Shown piece by piece: positions 10,576 to 20,498 of a DNA stretch of 64,000 bases. This DNA comes from Azospirillum sp. TSH100 (GTDB taxonomy: Bacteria > Pseudomonadota > Alphaproteobacteria > Azospirillales > Azospirillaceae), in NCBI RefSeq assembly GCF_004923295.1, contig NZ_CP039635.1, positions 888,501 to 952,500 on the forward strand, read 5' to 3'. Position 1 is the stretch's first letter. Every line of letters begins with the position of its first letter. The notes under the pieces were generated by a model, which worked only from the letters and a program-made list of their open reading frames with translations, made no database searches and was not told the origin of the DNA. The translations under genes were made by a program, and so were the position numbers.

Positions 10576-11409
10576 TCACATCCCCCGCGACCGCACCAGC
10601 AGCACCCGCGCCTCTTCCGACGCGCGGTGCAGGTGCGGCAGGAACTGCACCTCCATTTCCGGGCAGGTGACGCGGGCGGCCTGGGCGCTGATGTTCATTG
10701 CGGCGACCACGCCACCCGTTGCCGTGCGGATCGGCACGGCGATGGAGCGCAGCCCCAGTTCCAACTCCTGGTCCACCAGCGAGAAGCCGCGGTCGCGCAC
10801 CCGTTCCAGTTCACGCTTCAGCGCATCGGCGGCGGTGATGGTGCGTTCGGTGAAGGGCTTCAGCGGCACCCGTGCCAGATAGGCGTCAAGTTCCGTCTCG
10901 GGCAGGGCAGCCAGCAGCACGCGCCCCATCGAGGTGCAATAGGCAGGCAGCCGGCTGCCGACATTCAGCCCGACCGACATGATCCGCTTGGTCGCCGCCC
11001 GCGCGATATACACGACGTCGTCCTCGTCCAGCACGGCGGCGGAGCAGGATTCCTGGACGACGCCGCTGACCTGTTCGATCAGCGGGTCGAGGATCGTCGC
11101 CAGCGGAGCCGACGACAGGAAGGAATAGCCGAGCGCCAGGATCTTCGGCTTCAGATGGAAGGTCCGGCCGTCCGACCCGGCATAGCCCAGCTGCATCAGC
11201 GTCAGCAGGCAGCGCCGCGCCGCCGCCCGTGGCAGGCCGGTGATCTTGGCGATATCGGCGATGGTCAGGTTCGGATCCCGCTCGGTGAAGGCGCGAATCA
11301 CCGACAGCCCACGGGCCAGCGAGGTCATGAAGTTCGGGTCGGAGGTCTCTTCCGCCGCGCCGGACGACGTCTTGTCTGCGGCCGCGGCCAGATGCTGGGT
11401 GTCGGCCAT
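10576..11409 (-). CDS. IclR-family transcriptional regulator (PcaR/PobR-like)
   Basis: A 277-residue regulator with an N-terminal winged helix (residues about 25-80; LTIADIAKITGLPRAAARR) and a C-terminal effector domain with the SRLPAYCTSMGRVLLA segment and a closing NISAQAARV / FLPHL pattern typical of the PcaR-PobR branch. The start at 11409 follows GGAAGGGA; longer upstream frames lack support. It is divergent from gntR and the oxalate genes, sharing a promoter region of about 290 nt that holds two different dyads, so it is a likely co-regulator of oxalate catabolism. The effector is unknown. Confidence 0.92.
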   Translation of the reverse strand: MADTQHLAAAADKTSSGAAEETSDPNFMTSLARGLSVIRAFTERDPNLTIADIAKITGLPRAAARRCLLTLMQLGYAGSDGRTFHLKPKILALGYSFLSSAPLATILDPLIEQVSGVVQESCSAAVLDEDDVVYIARAATKRIMSVGLNVGSRLPAYCTSMGRVLLAALPETELDAYLARVPLKPFTERTITAADALKRELERVRDRGFSLVDQELELGLRSIAVPIRTATGGVVAAMNISAQAARVTCPEMEVQFLPHLHRASEEARVLLVRSRGM

Positions 11410-11531
11410 GCGCGGGTCCCTTCCCGAAAAACGATCCCAAGGGCTCAAATTAGGGCGATTACCGCGCAATAGCCAGAAAAATCGAACAAAACAGCCCCCA
11501 ACTCCGTCGGCGACAGAAATAGTTCGAGGTT

Positions 11532-11551
11532 CCCGCAATTGCTGTTGCGGG
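11532..11551. promoter_or_regulatory. Dyad in the iclR/gntR divergent region, candidate IclR operator
   Basis: A perfect seven-base inverted repeat CCCGCAA / TTGCGGG (11532-11538, 11545-11551) lies 8 nt before the GntR-type site. Its position between divergent promoters makes it a candidate site for the adjacent IclR protein; nothing in the sequence proves which protein binds. Confidence 0.4.
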
Positions 11552-11559
11552 TGTCTGGC

Positions 11560-11575
11560 ATCTGGTATACCGTAT
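11560..11575. promoter_or_regulatory. GntR-type operator, site 2 (iclR/gntR-oxc-frc promoter region)
   Basis: ATCTGGTATACCGTAT matches the operator core seen before panE (site 1) and oxlT (sites 3 and 4). It lies 127 nt upstream of the gntR start, within the shared control region of iclR and gntR-oxc-frc. Autoregulation by the GntR protein is the simplest reading. Confidence 0.6.
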
Positions 11576-11701
11576 CGATAATTCAAAACGACGCGCCGCC
11601 CAAAACGACGCACAGAGGGCGATCATCCGAACGCTCGCACAGGAACGCTCACGACAACAAGCGGCGCCGATGGCGTCGGCGCGCAAAGGGTCGGAAACGT
11701 G

Positions 11702-12391
11702 ATGAACCGAGAAAGATTCAGTGTCGAACCGCTCGAACAGGGCATGAGTTTCAAGGCGAAGGCCTATCAGGCGCTGCGACAGGCGATCACGCAGATGAAC
11801 ATCTACGGCCAGAGCAGCGAGATCAGGTTGGACGAACGCCGTCTGTGCGAGGCGTTGGGTGTCAGCCGCACTCCGGTGCGGGAGGCGATGGCGCTGCTGG
11901 AACAGGAGGGGTTCATCCGCTCCCAACCGCGGCGCGGGATCTTCGTGGTGCGCAAGACGAAGGCCGAGCTGGTGGAGATGATCACGGTGTGTGCCGCCCT
12001 GGAAGGCATGGCGGCACGCCTGTTCGTCGAGAACGCCACCACCGACAAGCTTGAACTCCTGCACGCCGCGTTCGACAAATACACGAAGGCCGAGTTGGCG
12101 GAACATGTCGCCGAGTATTCGGACGCCAACATCGTCTTCCATCAAAGCATCGTCCAGGCTTCGGGTTCCACCCTGATCTCGGACCTGACCGACCGCTTCT
12201 TCATCCATATGCGTGCGATCCGGCGCGCGACGATGGGCCTCGGCGACCGTGCCGACCAGTCCATCCACGAGCATCGGGACATCATCGAGGCGCTGGCCGC
12301 CCGTGATGCCGATCTCGCGGAACGCCGCGTCCGGGAACACACGCTCGGTCTCGCACAGTACGTGGAACGGCATTGCGCCTTCCTCGACTAA
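11702..12391 (+). CDS. GntR-family (FCD subgroup) regulator of the oxalate locus
   Basis: A 229-residue regulator. The N-terminal GntR winged helix (residues about 16-82; [20 protein letters not shown]) is followed by an all-helical FCD ligand domain with metal-binding type residues (D, H and HEHRDI). FCD proteins usually respond to small carboxylates. It lies 44 nt before oxc on the same strand, and TGGTATAC-type operators of the kind FadR/FCD proteins bind sit before it, before panE and before oxlT. It is therefore the best candidate controller of the oxalate regulon. ATG 11702 is used; a GTG directly before it is equally possible. Confidence 0.92.
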   Translation: MNRERFSVEPLEQGMSFKAKAYQALRQAITQMNIYGQSSEIRLDERRLCEALGVSRTPVREAMALLEQEGFIRSQPRRGIFVVRKTKAELVEMITVCAALEGMAARLFVENATTDKLELLHAAFDKYTKAELAEHVAEYSDANIVFHQSIVQASGSTLISDLTDRFFIHMRAIRRATMGLGDRADQSIHEHRDIIEALAARDADLAERRVREHTLGLAQYVERHCAFLD

Positions 12392-12435
12392 CCAACTTTG
12401 AACCTTTTTCGGAGCCTCGGGGAGGAGTCACCCAT

Positions 12436-14199
12436 ATGTCTACTGCGGCTGCAACGATCACTAAGAACCAGGCCACGGAAGCATCTGTTGTCGAAGACGC
12501 GCCGGCGCTGACCGACGGCTTCCAGCTCGTCATCGACGCGCTCAAGCTCAACGACATCAACAACCTGTATGTCGTCCCCGGTATTCCGATCTCCGACCTG
12601 CTGCGCATGGCGCAGGCCGAGGGCATGCGGGTCGTCTCGTTCCGCCACGAACAGAACGCCGGCAACGCCGCCGCCATCGCCGGCTTCATGACGAAGAAGC
12701 CGGGCGTGTGCATGACGGTGTCGGCGCCGGGCTTCCTGAACGGCCTGACCGCGCTGGCGAACGCCACCACCAACTGCTTCCCGATGATCCTCATCAGCGG
12801 TTCGTCGGAGCGTGAGATCGTCGATCTCCAGCAGGGCGACTACGAGGAGATGGACCAGCTGGCCATCGCCAAGCCGCTGTGCAAGGCCGCCTTCCGCATC
12901 CTGCACGCCCAGGACATCGGCATCGGCGTGGCGCGCGCCATCCGCGCCGCCGTGTCGGGCCGTCCGGGCGGCGTCTATCTCGACCTGCCGGCCAAGCTGT
13001 TCTCGCAGGTGATGGACGCCGCGGAAGGTGCGAAGTCGCTGGTCAAGGTGGTCGATCCGACCCCGGCGCAGTATCCGTCGGCCGAGGCGGTGAACCGCGC
13101 GCTCGACCTGCTGAAGGGCGCCAAGCGTCCGCTGGTGATCTTCGGCAAGGGCGCCGCCTACGCCCAGGCCGACGAGACGATCCGCTCCTTCGTCGAGAAG
13201 AGCGGCATCCCCTTCCTGCAGATGAGCATGGCCAAGGGCCTGCTGCCCGACACCCATCCGCAGTCGGCCGGCGCCGCCCGCTCGCTGGTGCTTCAGGAAG
13301 CCGACGTGGTCATGCTGGTCGGCGCCCGCCTGAACTGGCTGCTGTCGCACGGCAAGGGCAAGACCTGGGGCAAGCCCGGCTCCAAGAAGTTCATCCAGGT
13401 CGATATCGAGCCGCGGGAGATGGACAGCAACGTCGAAATCCATGCTCCGCTGGTCGGCGACATCGCGTCCGTCATGGAAGTGATGCTGAAGGGCATCGAC
13501 GGCGGCCTGACCCCGCCGACCGACTGGATGGCCACCGTCGCGGCCAAGCGTGAGCAGAACGTCGCCAAGATGGCGCCGAAGCTGATGAGCAACGCCTCGC
13601 CGATGAACTTCCATGGTGCGCTTGGCGCCCTGCGCCGCGTCATCAAGGAGCGGCCGGACGCCCTGCTGGTCAATGAGGGCGCCAACACGCTCGACCTCGC
13701 CCGCGGCATCATCGACATGTACCAGCCGCGCAAGCGCCTGGACGTCGGCACCTGGGGCGTGATGGGCGTCGGCATGGGCTATGCGGTCGCCGCTGCGGTG
13801 GAGAGCGGCAAGCCGGTGCTGGCGGTCGAGGGTGACAGCGCCTTCGGCTTCTCCGGCATGGAGGTGGAGACGATCTGCCGCTACAACCTGCCGGTCTGCA
13901 TCGTCATCTTCAACAACAACGGCATCTATCGCGGGACCGACGTCAACCCGACCGGCGGAAACGACCCGTCGCCGATGGTCTTCGTCCCCGGCTCGCGCTA
14001 CGACAAGATGATGGAAGCCTTCGGCGGCGTCGGCGTCCATGTCACCAACCCGGACGAGCTGTACCGCGCGGTCAGCGAGGCGATGGACAGCGGCCGTCCG
14101 ACCCTGATCAACGCCGTCATCGATCCGGCCGCCGGCACCGAAAGCGGCAACATCGGCAGCCTCAATCCGACCAGCTCGGTCCGCAAGATGCCGTCCTAA
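12436..14199 (+). CDS. oxc: Oxalyl-CoA decarboxylase
   Basis: A 587-residue thiamine-diphosphate enzyme converting oxalyl-CoA to formyl-CoA and CO2. Glu72 in [12 protein letters not shown] corresponds to Glu56 of the Oxalobacter enzyme, which has a shorter N-terminus. The family marker [20 protein letters not shown] and the ThDP site [13 protein letters not shown] with [11 protein letters not shown] are all present. The start at 12436 has GGAGGAG 8 nt upstream. It lies between gntR (44-nt gap) and frc (62-nt gap), so the three probably form one transcript. Product formyl-CoA is recycled by Frc, making the pair a cycle that turns over oxalate with release of formate. Confidence 0.96.
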   Translation: MSTAAATITKNQATEASVVEDAPALTDGFQLVIDALKLNDINNLYVVPGIPISDLLRMAQAEGMRVVSFRHEQNAGNAAAIAGFMTKKPGVCMTVSAPGFLNGLTALANATTNCFPMILISGSSEREIVDLQQGDYEEMDQLAIAKPLCKAAFRILHAQDIGIGVARAIRAAVSGRPGGVYLDLPAKLFSQVMDAAEGAKSLVKVVDPTPAQYPSAEAVNRALDLLKGAKRPLVIFGKGAAYAQADETIRSFVEKSGIPFLQMSMAKGLLPDTHPQSAGAARSLVLQEADVVMLVGARLNWLLSHGKGKTWGKPGSKKFIQVDIEPREMDSNVEIHAPLVGDIASVMEVMLKGIDGGLTPPTDWMATVAAKREQNVAKMAPKLMSNASPMNFHGALGALRRVIKERPDALLVNEGANTLDLARGIIDMYQPRKRLDVGTWGVMGVGMGYAVAAAVESGKPVLAVEGDSAFGFSGMEVETICRYNLPVCIVIFNNNGIYRGTDVNPTGGNDPSPMVFVPGSRYDKMMEAFGGVGVHVTNPDELYRAVSEAMDSGRPTLINAVIDPAAGTESGNIGSLNPTSSVRKMPS

Positions 14200-14261
14200 G
14201 GGACGGCATCGGGGAAGCGGCCGAGCCGACCAACACGACTTAAAGAGCAGGGGGAAAATAC

Positions 14262-15536
14262 ATGGGCAAGGCACTTCAGGGCGTGCGGATTCTCGACTTC
14301 ACACATGTTCAGTCGGGACCGACCTGCACCCAGTTGCTCGCCTGGTTCGGCGCCGACGTCATCAAGGTCGAACGGCCGGGCGAGGGTGACATCACCCGCA
14401 GCCAGCTGCGCGACCTGCCGGACGCCGACAGCCTGTATTTCACCATGCTGAACCACAACAAGCGGTCCATCACCCTCGACACCAAGACGCCCAAGGGCAA
14501 GGAGGTGCTGGAGGCGCTGATCAAGACCTGCGACGTGATGGTCGAAAACTTCGCCCCCGGCGTGCTCGATCGCATGGGGTTCACCTGGGAGCGTATCCAG
14601 GAACTGAACCCCGCGATGATCGTCGCGTCGGTCAAGGGCTTCGGGCCCGGGCCGTTCGAGAACTGCAAGGTGTACGAGAACGTCGCCCAATGTGCGGGCG
14701 GTGCCGCCTCGACCACCGGCTTCGACGACGGCCCGCCCATGGTCACCGGCGCCCAGATCGGCGACAGCGGCACCGGCCTGCATCTGGCGCTCGGCATCGT
14801 CACCGCGCTTTACCAGCGCAAGGAGACCGGCCGTGGCCAGAAGGTGCTGGCCGCCATGCAGGACGCCGTGCTGAACCTGTGCCGCGTCAAGCTGCGCGAC
14901 CAGCAGCGTCTGGCCCACGGGCCGATGAAGGAATACCCGCAATACCCGAACGGCGAGTTCGGCGACACGGTGCCGCGCGCCGGCAACGCGTCGGGCGGCG
15001 GCCAGCCGGGCTGGATCCTGAAGTGCAAGGGCTGGGAGACCGATCCCAACGCCTACATCTACTTCATCGCCCAGGCACCGGTGTGGAAGTCGATCTGCAA
15101 GGTCATCGGCAAGGAGGAGTGGATCACCGATCCCGACTACGCCACCCCGGTGGCCCGCCTGCCGCGCCTGATGAGCATTTTCGCCACTGTCGAGGAGTGG
15201 ACCAAGACCCTGACCAAGTTCGAGGTCATGGACCTTCTCAACAAGTACGACATTCCCTGCGGCCCGATCCTGTCGATGAAGGAAATCGCCGAGGACAAGT
15301 CGCTCTACGAGACCGGCACGCTGGTCGAGGTGGAGCATCCGACCCGCGGCAGCTACCTGACGGTCGGCAATCCGATCAAGCTGTCCGACAGCCCGACGGA
15401 GGTCACCCGCTCTCCCCTGCTGGGCGAGCACACCGACGAGATCCTGCGCGACGTGCTGGGCTTCGGTGAGCGTGAAATCCTGGAAATCCGCGACAGCGGC
15501 GCCATCGGCGTCGTGGAGCGGCTGGCGGCGGAGTAA
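14262..15536 (+). CDS. frc: Formyl-CoA:oxalate CoA-transferase
   Basis: A 424-residue class III CoA-transferase. The catalytic aspartate is Asp168 in [10 protein letters not shown] (Asp169 in the Oxalobacter enzyme), and the glycine-rich active-site loop is SGGGQP. It moves CoA from formyl-CoA (or another donor such as succinyl-CoA) to oxalate. The length is standard. RBS AGCAGGGGG precedes the ATG. It follows oxc and is separated from the sucCD pair by 247 nt holding a REP-like hairpin and a palindrome, so the sucCD genes may have separate control. Confidence 0.96.
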   Translation: MGKALQGVRILDFTHVQSGPTCTQLLAWFGADVIKVERPGEGDITRSQLRDLPDADSLYFTMLNHNKRSITLDTKTPKGKEVLEALIKTCDVMVENFAPGVLDRMGFTWERIQELNPAMIVASVKGFGPGPFENCKVYENVAQCAGGAASTTGFDDGPPMVTGAQIGDSGTGLHLALGIVTALYQRKETGRGQKVLAAMQDAVLNLCRVKLRDQQRLAHGPMKEYPQYPNGEFGDTVPRAGNASGGGQPGWILKCKGWETDPNAYIYFIAQAPVWKSICKVIGKEEWITDPDYATPVARLPRLMSIFATVEEWTKTLTKFEVMDLLNKYDIPCGPILSMKEIAEDKSLYETGTLVEVEHPTRGSYLTVGNPIKLSDSPTEVTRSPLLGEHTDEILRDVLGFGEREILEIRDSGAIGVVERLAAE

Positions 15537-15552
15537 CAGTTTCCGCTCTTCC

Positions 15553-15580
15553 CCGATCCTCTTCCCTTCGGTGGGAGAGG
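15553..15580. repeat. REP-like hairpin after frc
   Basis: CCTCTTCCC / GGGAGAGG arms flank a TTCG-type loop, with similar C- and G-rich text continuing to about 15670. It resembles half of the GC-rich palindromic repeats at 20334, 49381, 53729, 56412 and 60953 and could terminate or stabilise the oxc-frc message. Confidence 0.5.
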
Positions 15581-15688
15581 GTCGGAGAAGAGCTAGGCCC
15601 CAATATTTGAAACGCCTGCCACTTTTTTGAAAACCCCGCTTCCCCTCTCCCCGACCGTCCCCTTCCCGGTCGCCTGAGAGCCGAAGCC

Positions 15689-15706
15689 CGGATTTTTAAA
15701 AATCCG
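15689..15706. promoter_or_regulatory. 18-bp perfect palindrome upstream of sucC
   Basis: CGGATTTTTAAAAATCCG is a perfect palindrome in the 247-nt frc-sucC gap, 78 nt before the sucC start. The AT-rich centre with GC ends could be an operator or a promoter element. No known family was recognised. Confidence 0.4.
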
Positions 15707-15783
15707 CCGCCCGTCAGCCGAAGAATTTCCGGCTCCCCGCGGCCTCCAAAAAACAATTCCCGACTGGGACAGAGACGAAAACC

Positions 15784-16983
<1,200 letters not shown>

Positions 16984-16984
16984 C

Positions 16985-17860
16985 ATGGCTGTTCTCGTCG
17001 ACAAGAACACGAAGGTGATCTGCCAGGGCTTCACCGGAGCCCAGGGCACCTTCCACTCCGAGCAGGCGATCGCCTACGGCACCAAGATGGTCGGCGGCGT
17101 CACGCCGGGTAAGGGCGGCGCCAAGCACCTCGACCTGCCGATCTTCGACACCGTCGCCGAGGCGGTCGAGAAGACCGGCGCCAACGCCTCCGTGATCTAC
17201 GTGCCGCCGCCGTTTGCGGCCGACGCGATCCTGGAAGCGATCGACGCCGGGATCCCGCTGGTGGTCTGCATCACCGAAGGCATCCCGGTGCTGGACATGG
17301 TCCGCGTCAAGCGCGCGCTCGACGGCTCCAAGACCCGCCTGATCGGCCCGAACTGCCCCGGCATCATCACGCCGGACGAGTGCAAGATCGGCATCATGCC
17401 GGGCCACATCCACAAGCGCGGCAAGATCGGCATCGTCTCGCGCTCCGGCACGCTGACCTATGAGGCGGTGGCGCAGACCACGGCGGCCGGTCTCGGCCAG
17501 ACCACCTGCATCGGCATCGGCGGCGATCCGGTCAACGGCACCAACTTCGTCGACAGCCTGGAGCTGTTCGTGAAGGACCCGGAGACCGAGGGCATCATCA
17601 TGATCGGCGAGATCGGCGGCGACGCCGAAGTCCGCGGCGCCGAGTTCATCAAGGCGTCGGGCACGAAGAAGCCGGTCGTCGGCTTCATCGCCGGCCGCAC
17701 GGCGCCTCCGGGCCGCCGCATGGGCCATGCCGGTGCGGTGATCTCCGGCGGCAACGACACCGCCGACTTCAAGATCGACTTCATGAAGTCGGTCGGCATC
17801 GCCGTCGCCGACAGCCCCGCCAGCCTGGGCTCCACCATGCAGTCGATCTTCAAAGGTTGA
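16985..17860 (+). CDS. sucD: Succinyl-CoA synthetase-type ligase, alpha subunit
   Basis: A 291-residue partner of the preceding gene, whose stop lies 1 nt before this start. The CoA-binding Rossmann domain comes first ([17 protein letters not shown]), then the phosphohistidine loop [14 protein letters not shown] with the active-site histidine that carries phosphate between nucleotide and acyl substrate. The [10 protein letters not shown] segment is typical of SucD. As with sucC, substrate could be succinate or malate. A GC-rich hairpin follows the stop. Confidence 0.9.
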   Translation: MAVLVDKNTKVICQGFTGAQGTFHSEQAIAYGTKMVGGVTPGKGGAKHLDLPIFDTVAEAVEKTGANASVIYVPPPFAADAILEAIDAGIPLVVCITEGIPVLDMVRVKRALDGSKTRLIGPNCPGIITPDECKIGIMPGHIHKRGKIGIVSRSGTLTYEAVAQTTAAGLGQTTCIGIGGDPVNGTNFVDSLELFVKDPETEGIIMIGEIGGDAEVRGAEFIKASGTKKPVVGFIAGRTAPPGRRMGHAGAVISGGNDTADFKIDFMKSVGIAVADSPASLGSTMQSIFKG

Positions 17861-17868
17861 CCGGTACC

Positions 17869-17900
17869 CCGCGGGACCGCCGTCCGCGACGGTCCCGCGG
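17869..17900 (+). terminator. GC-rich hairpin after sucD
   Basis: A perfect 11-bp stem CCGCGGGACCG / CGGTCCCGCGG with a 10-nt loop starts 9 nt after the sucD stop. There is no T-run after it, so it may stabilise the mRNA 3' end or act with Rho rather than terminate on its own. Confidence 0.5.
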
Positions 17901-17984
17901 CCTTAGCCAAGCCTTCTGTCACTCACGCCATCAGCCGCAACAGACAGGCGCAACCAACGCGCCGGACCCCGAGGGAGATGGGAC

Positions 17985-18902
17985 ATGAAAGCGCAAGCCC
18001 AAAACAGCATCCTGGCCCGCCGCGTCATCCATGACGACCCCAGCGAGGGCGCCGCGGCCATCATCAAGACCGCGATCATCGAGACGCCGCGGGTCAAGAA
18101 CGACAATGGCAAGGACGCCAAGGCCGAGCGCGGCCAGGTGGTGCAGTCGCTGTGCCGCGCCCTGAATATCCTGACGATCCTCGGCTCCAACGACGGTCCG
18201 ATGACGCTGACCGAGCTGTCGGAAGCCGCGAACCTGTCGCCCTCCACCACCCATCGCCTGCTGACGACCCTGCAGTACGAGCGCTATGTGCGCTTCGACC
18301 AGAGCGCGCGCGGCTGGGTGGTCGGCGTCCAGGCTTACATGACCGGCGCCAATTTCCTGAAGACCCGCAATCTGGTCGATGTCGCCCGTCCCCGCATGCG
18401 CCGCCTGATGGAGGAGAGCAGCGAGATCGTCAATCTGGCGGTCGAGGAGAATGGCGAGGCGCTCTATCTGGCCCGCGTCGGCGGTCCCCGCGCCGCCCAG
18501 GTGGCGGTTCCGCAGACCGACCGCACGCTGCTGCACTGCTCCGCCGTCGGCAAGGCGCTGCTGGCCGGCATGCCGGAGACCAAGGTGCAGACCATCGTGA
18601 CCCAGCGCGGCATGCGCCAGTTCACCCGCAGCACCCTGTCGTCGCTGCCGGCGCTGTACCGCGATCTGACGCTGGTGCGCACCCGCGGCTATGCCCTGGA
18701 CCAGGAGGAGCGGGTGTCCGGCCTGCGCTGTGTCGCCGCCCCGATCTTCGACGAGAATTCCCGTGTGATGGGCGCCCTGTCGCTGTCCGGCTCCAGCCGG
18801 CGCATCGAGGACGCGCGGCTGCGCGCCCTGGGCGAAATGGTCAAGCGTGCCGCCGCCGCGGTGACGCAGGAGCTGGGCGGCCGCGTGCCGGTTCACAACT
18901 GA
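17985..18902 (+). CDS. IclR-family transcriptional regulator
   Basis: A 305-residue IclR protein with an unusually long N-terminal lead of about 50 residues before the winged helix (MTLTELSEAANLSPSTTHRL, residues about 73-92). The effector domain carries LLHCSAVGKALLAGMPE and YALDQEERVSGLRCVAAPI, the usual ligand-pocket blocks. Relatives include AllR/GclR-type glyoxylate sensors, which would fit the oxalate/glyoxylate surroundings, but the effector is not readable. RBS GAGGGAGATGGG precedes the ATG. A terminator follows 78 nt after the stop. Confidence 0.9.
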   Translation: MKAQAQNSILARRVIHDDPSEGAAAIIKTAIIETPRVKNDNGKDAKAERGQVVQSLCRALNILTILGSNDGPMTLTELSEAANLSPSTTHRLLTTLQYERYVRFDQSARGWVVGVQAYMTGANFLKTRNLVDVARPRMRRLMEESSEIVNLAVEENGEALYLARVGGPRAAQVAVPQTDRTLLHCSAVGKALLAGMPETKVQTIVTQRGMRQFTRSTLSSLPALYRDLTLVRTRGYALDQEERVSGLRCVAAPIFDENSRVMGALSLSGSSRRIEDARLRALGEMVKRAAAAVTQELGGRVPVHN

Positions 18903-18980
18903 CCCGTTCTTTGCACGGACAAAAGAACGCCAAGAGCTGACGGCAGGTGGTGCACGTTGGCATTCCTCCCTGGCGCACTC

Positions 18981-19015
18981 AGGGCCGCATTCCTCACGGG
19001 ATGCGGCCCTTTTTC
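18981..19015 (+). terminator. Rho-independent terminator after the second iclR
   Basis: Stem AGGGCCGCAT / ATGCGGCCCT (18981-18990, 19001-19010) with a 10-nt loop and a following TTTTCTC. It ends the IclR transcript. Confidence 0.85.
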
Positions 19016-19198
19016 TCGAGAAAAGAGCCGTTTCCACGGAATGGAAAAGCGTCTTTTTTCTCGGGAAAAACGGCGGAGCCCGTGCGATTGTCTGTTTCGG
19101 GAAAGGCGTTCCTTTCTCATCGGGCGGATGTGTTGTTTTGCATGTTCGCGCTTCTCTCGGAGACTGGCCGTGCTGTGTGCAGCACGGCCATTTTTTTT
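19016..19198 (+). ncRNA. Candidate small RNA ended by its own terminator
   Basis: After the iclR terminator there is no protein frame until 19309, yet a second, stronger terminator lies at 19165-19198. A terminator with no gene between it and the previous one implies a separate transcript of up to about 170 nt. The stretch also holds repeated CTTTTTTCTCG / CTCGAGAAAAG motifs near 19010-19065. No promoter was identified with confidence. Confidence 0.35.
19165..19198 (+). terminator. Strong isolated terminator
   Basis: A perfect 11-bp stem TGGCCGTGCTG / CAGCACGGCCA with a TGTG loop is followed by eight T residues (19191-19198). It is 111 nt before the next gene and not directly behind any protein-coding gene. 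Confidence 0.9.
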
Positions 19199-19308
19199 GA
19201 CTTTTCCGCAGGACGAAATCGGATCCATCGCCGCGTGGACTGGCCGTCCGCCGCGACGACACAGTGCCCCCAGACCTTTCACCAGAACAGGGCAGGGGAG
19301 CGATCCGA

Positions 19309-20307
19309 ATGGCAGACTCCAGACAGATGACGGCAATCGAGGTGAGCCAGCCCGGCAAGCCGGAGGTGCTGGTCCCGGCGAAGCGTCCGGTTCCCGATCC
19401 GGCGCCGGGGGAGATCCGCATCGCCGTCCAGGCCGCCGGCGTCAACCGGCCCGACGTGCTTCAGCGGCTTGGCAAGTACAACCCGCCGCCGGGCATCACC
19501 GACATCCCCGGCCTGGAGGTCGCCGGCACAATCGATGCGCTGGGCGAGGGGGTGGAGGGCTGGCGGGTCGGCGATCCGGTCTGCGCCCTGCTGGCCGGCG
19601 GCGGCTATGCCGAGTATTGCGTGGTGCCGGCGGCGCAGTGCCTGCCGATCCCCGCCGGCCTGTCGATGGCCGAGGCGGCGGCCCTGCCGGAGACCTTCTT
19701 CACCGTCTGGTCGAACGTGTTCGAGCGCGGCGCGCTCCAGCCCGGCGAGGCGCTGCTGGTCCATGGCGGCACGTCCGGCATCGGCACCACGGCGATCCAG
19801 TTGGGTGCCGCCTTCGGCGCGCGGGTCTTCGCCACCGCGCGAGGGGCGGAGAAATGCGCCGCCTGCGTCCGTCTGGGCGCCGAGCGCGCCATCGACTATG
19901 CCGAGGAGGATTTCGTCGCGGTGGTCAAGGAGGCGACCGGCGGGGCCGGCGTCAATGTGGTGCTGGACATCGTCGGCGGCGATTACGTCGCCCGCAGCAT
20001 CGACGCGCTGGCGGTCGAGGGCCGCTATGTCTGCATCGGTTTCGTCCGGGGAGCGACGGCCAACGTGAATTTCTTCCCGGTGATGACCAAGCGGCTGGTG
20101 CTGACCGGCTCCACCCTGCGGGCGCGTCCGGTCGCCTACAAGCAGGCGGTGGCCGAGCAGCTGAAGGCCCGTGTCTGGCCGCTGGTGGCCACCGGCACGG
20201 TCAAGCCGGTCGTCCACGAGGTCTTCCCGCTCGCACAAGCCGCCGACGCCCACCGGCTGATGGAGAGCAACCAGCATGTCGGCAAGCTGGTGCTGGCGGT
20301 GGGGTGA
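19309..20307 (+). CDS. NAD(P)H quinone oxidoreductase, zinc-free MDR family (PIG3-like)
   Basis: A 332-residue medium-chain dehydrogenase/reductase without the catalytic zinc cysteines. The N-terminal GroES-like domain has GVNRPDVLQRLGKYNPPPG, and the nucleotide-binding domain has HGGTSGIGTTAIQL. NADPH preference is usual in the PIG3/TP53I3-type group, which reduces quinones and related electrophiles. The ATG at 19309 is preceded by GGCAGGGGAG. It is a single-gene unit followed by a large inverted GC-rich repeat. The physiological substrate is unknown. Confidence 0.9.
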   Translation: MADSRQMTAIEVSQPGKPEVLVPAKRPVPDPAPGEIRIAVQAAGVNRPDVLQRLGKYNPPPGITDIPGLEVAGTIDALGEGVEGWRVGDPVCALLAGGGYAEYCVVPAAQCLPIPAGLSMAEAAALPETFFTVWSNVFERGALQPGEALLVHGGTSGIGTTAIQLGAAFGARVFATARGAEKCAACVRLGAERAIDYAEEDFVAVVKEATGGAGVNVVLDIVGGDYVARSIDALAVEGRYVCIGFVRGATANVNFFPVMTKRLVLTGSTLRARPVAYKQAVAEQLKARVWPLVATGTVKPVVHEVFPLAQAADAHRLMESNQHVGKLVLAVG

Positions 20308-20333
20308 GCGGAAGCTTTCTCAGATCCAGCAAT

Positions 20334-20473
20334 CCCCTCTCCCCCCCGGGGAGAGGGTTAGGGTGAGGGGGGCGCGTGGCGAGGATTCTCAAGCATCGCG
20401 CTGTCCCCATTCCCCACCGAATTCACCCTGTGCATCCCCCTCACCCCGACCCTCTCCCCGGGGGGAGAGGGGG
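20334..20473. repeat. Paired palindromic GC-rich repeat (REP/BIME type), copy A
   Basis: Two REP-like units face each other. The left unit is CCCCTCTCCCCCCCGGGGAG continuing into GGGTTAGGGTGAGGGG; the right unit is its inverse, CCCCTCACCCCGACCCTC then TCCCCGGGGGGAGAGG. The spacer between them contains GAGGATTCTCAAGCATCG, which recurs in inverted, diverged form in the copy at 60953-61070. The element lies between two convergent genes, a usual REP location. Confidence 0.8.
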
Positions 20474-20498
20474 ATTTCCCCCAAAGGTCGCCGCACAC

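Noticed and set aside
10441..10670. Frame MKAFELFAVPF in the AT-rich gap
   Set aside because: Runs into antisense of the iclR gene and ends in alanine/proline-rich text; no RBS and no recognisable domain.
12388..14274. Long minus-strand frame opposite oxc
   Set aside because: Antisense shadow of a confident enzyme gene, with low-complexity Arg/His/Asp composition and no domain.
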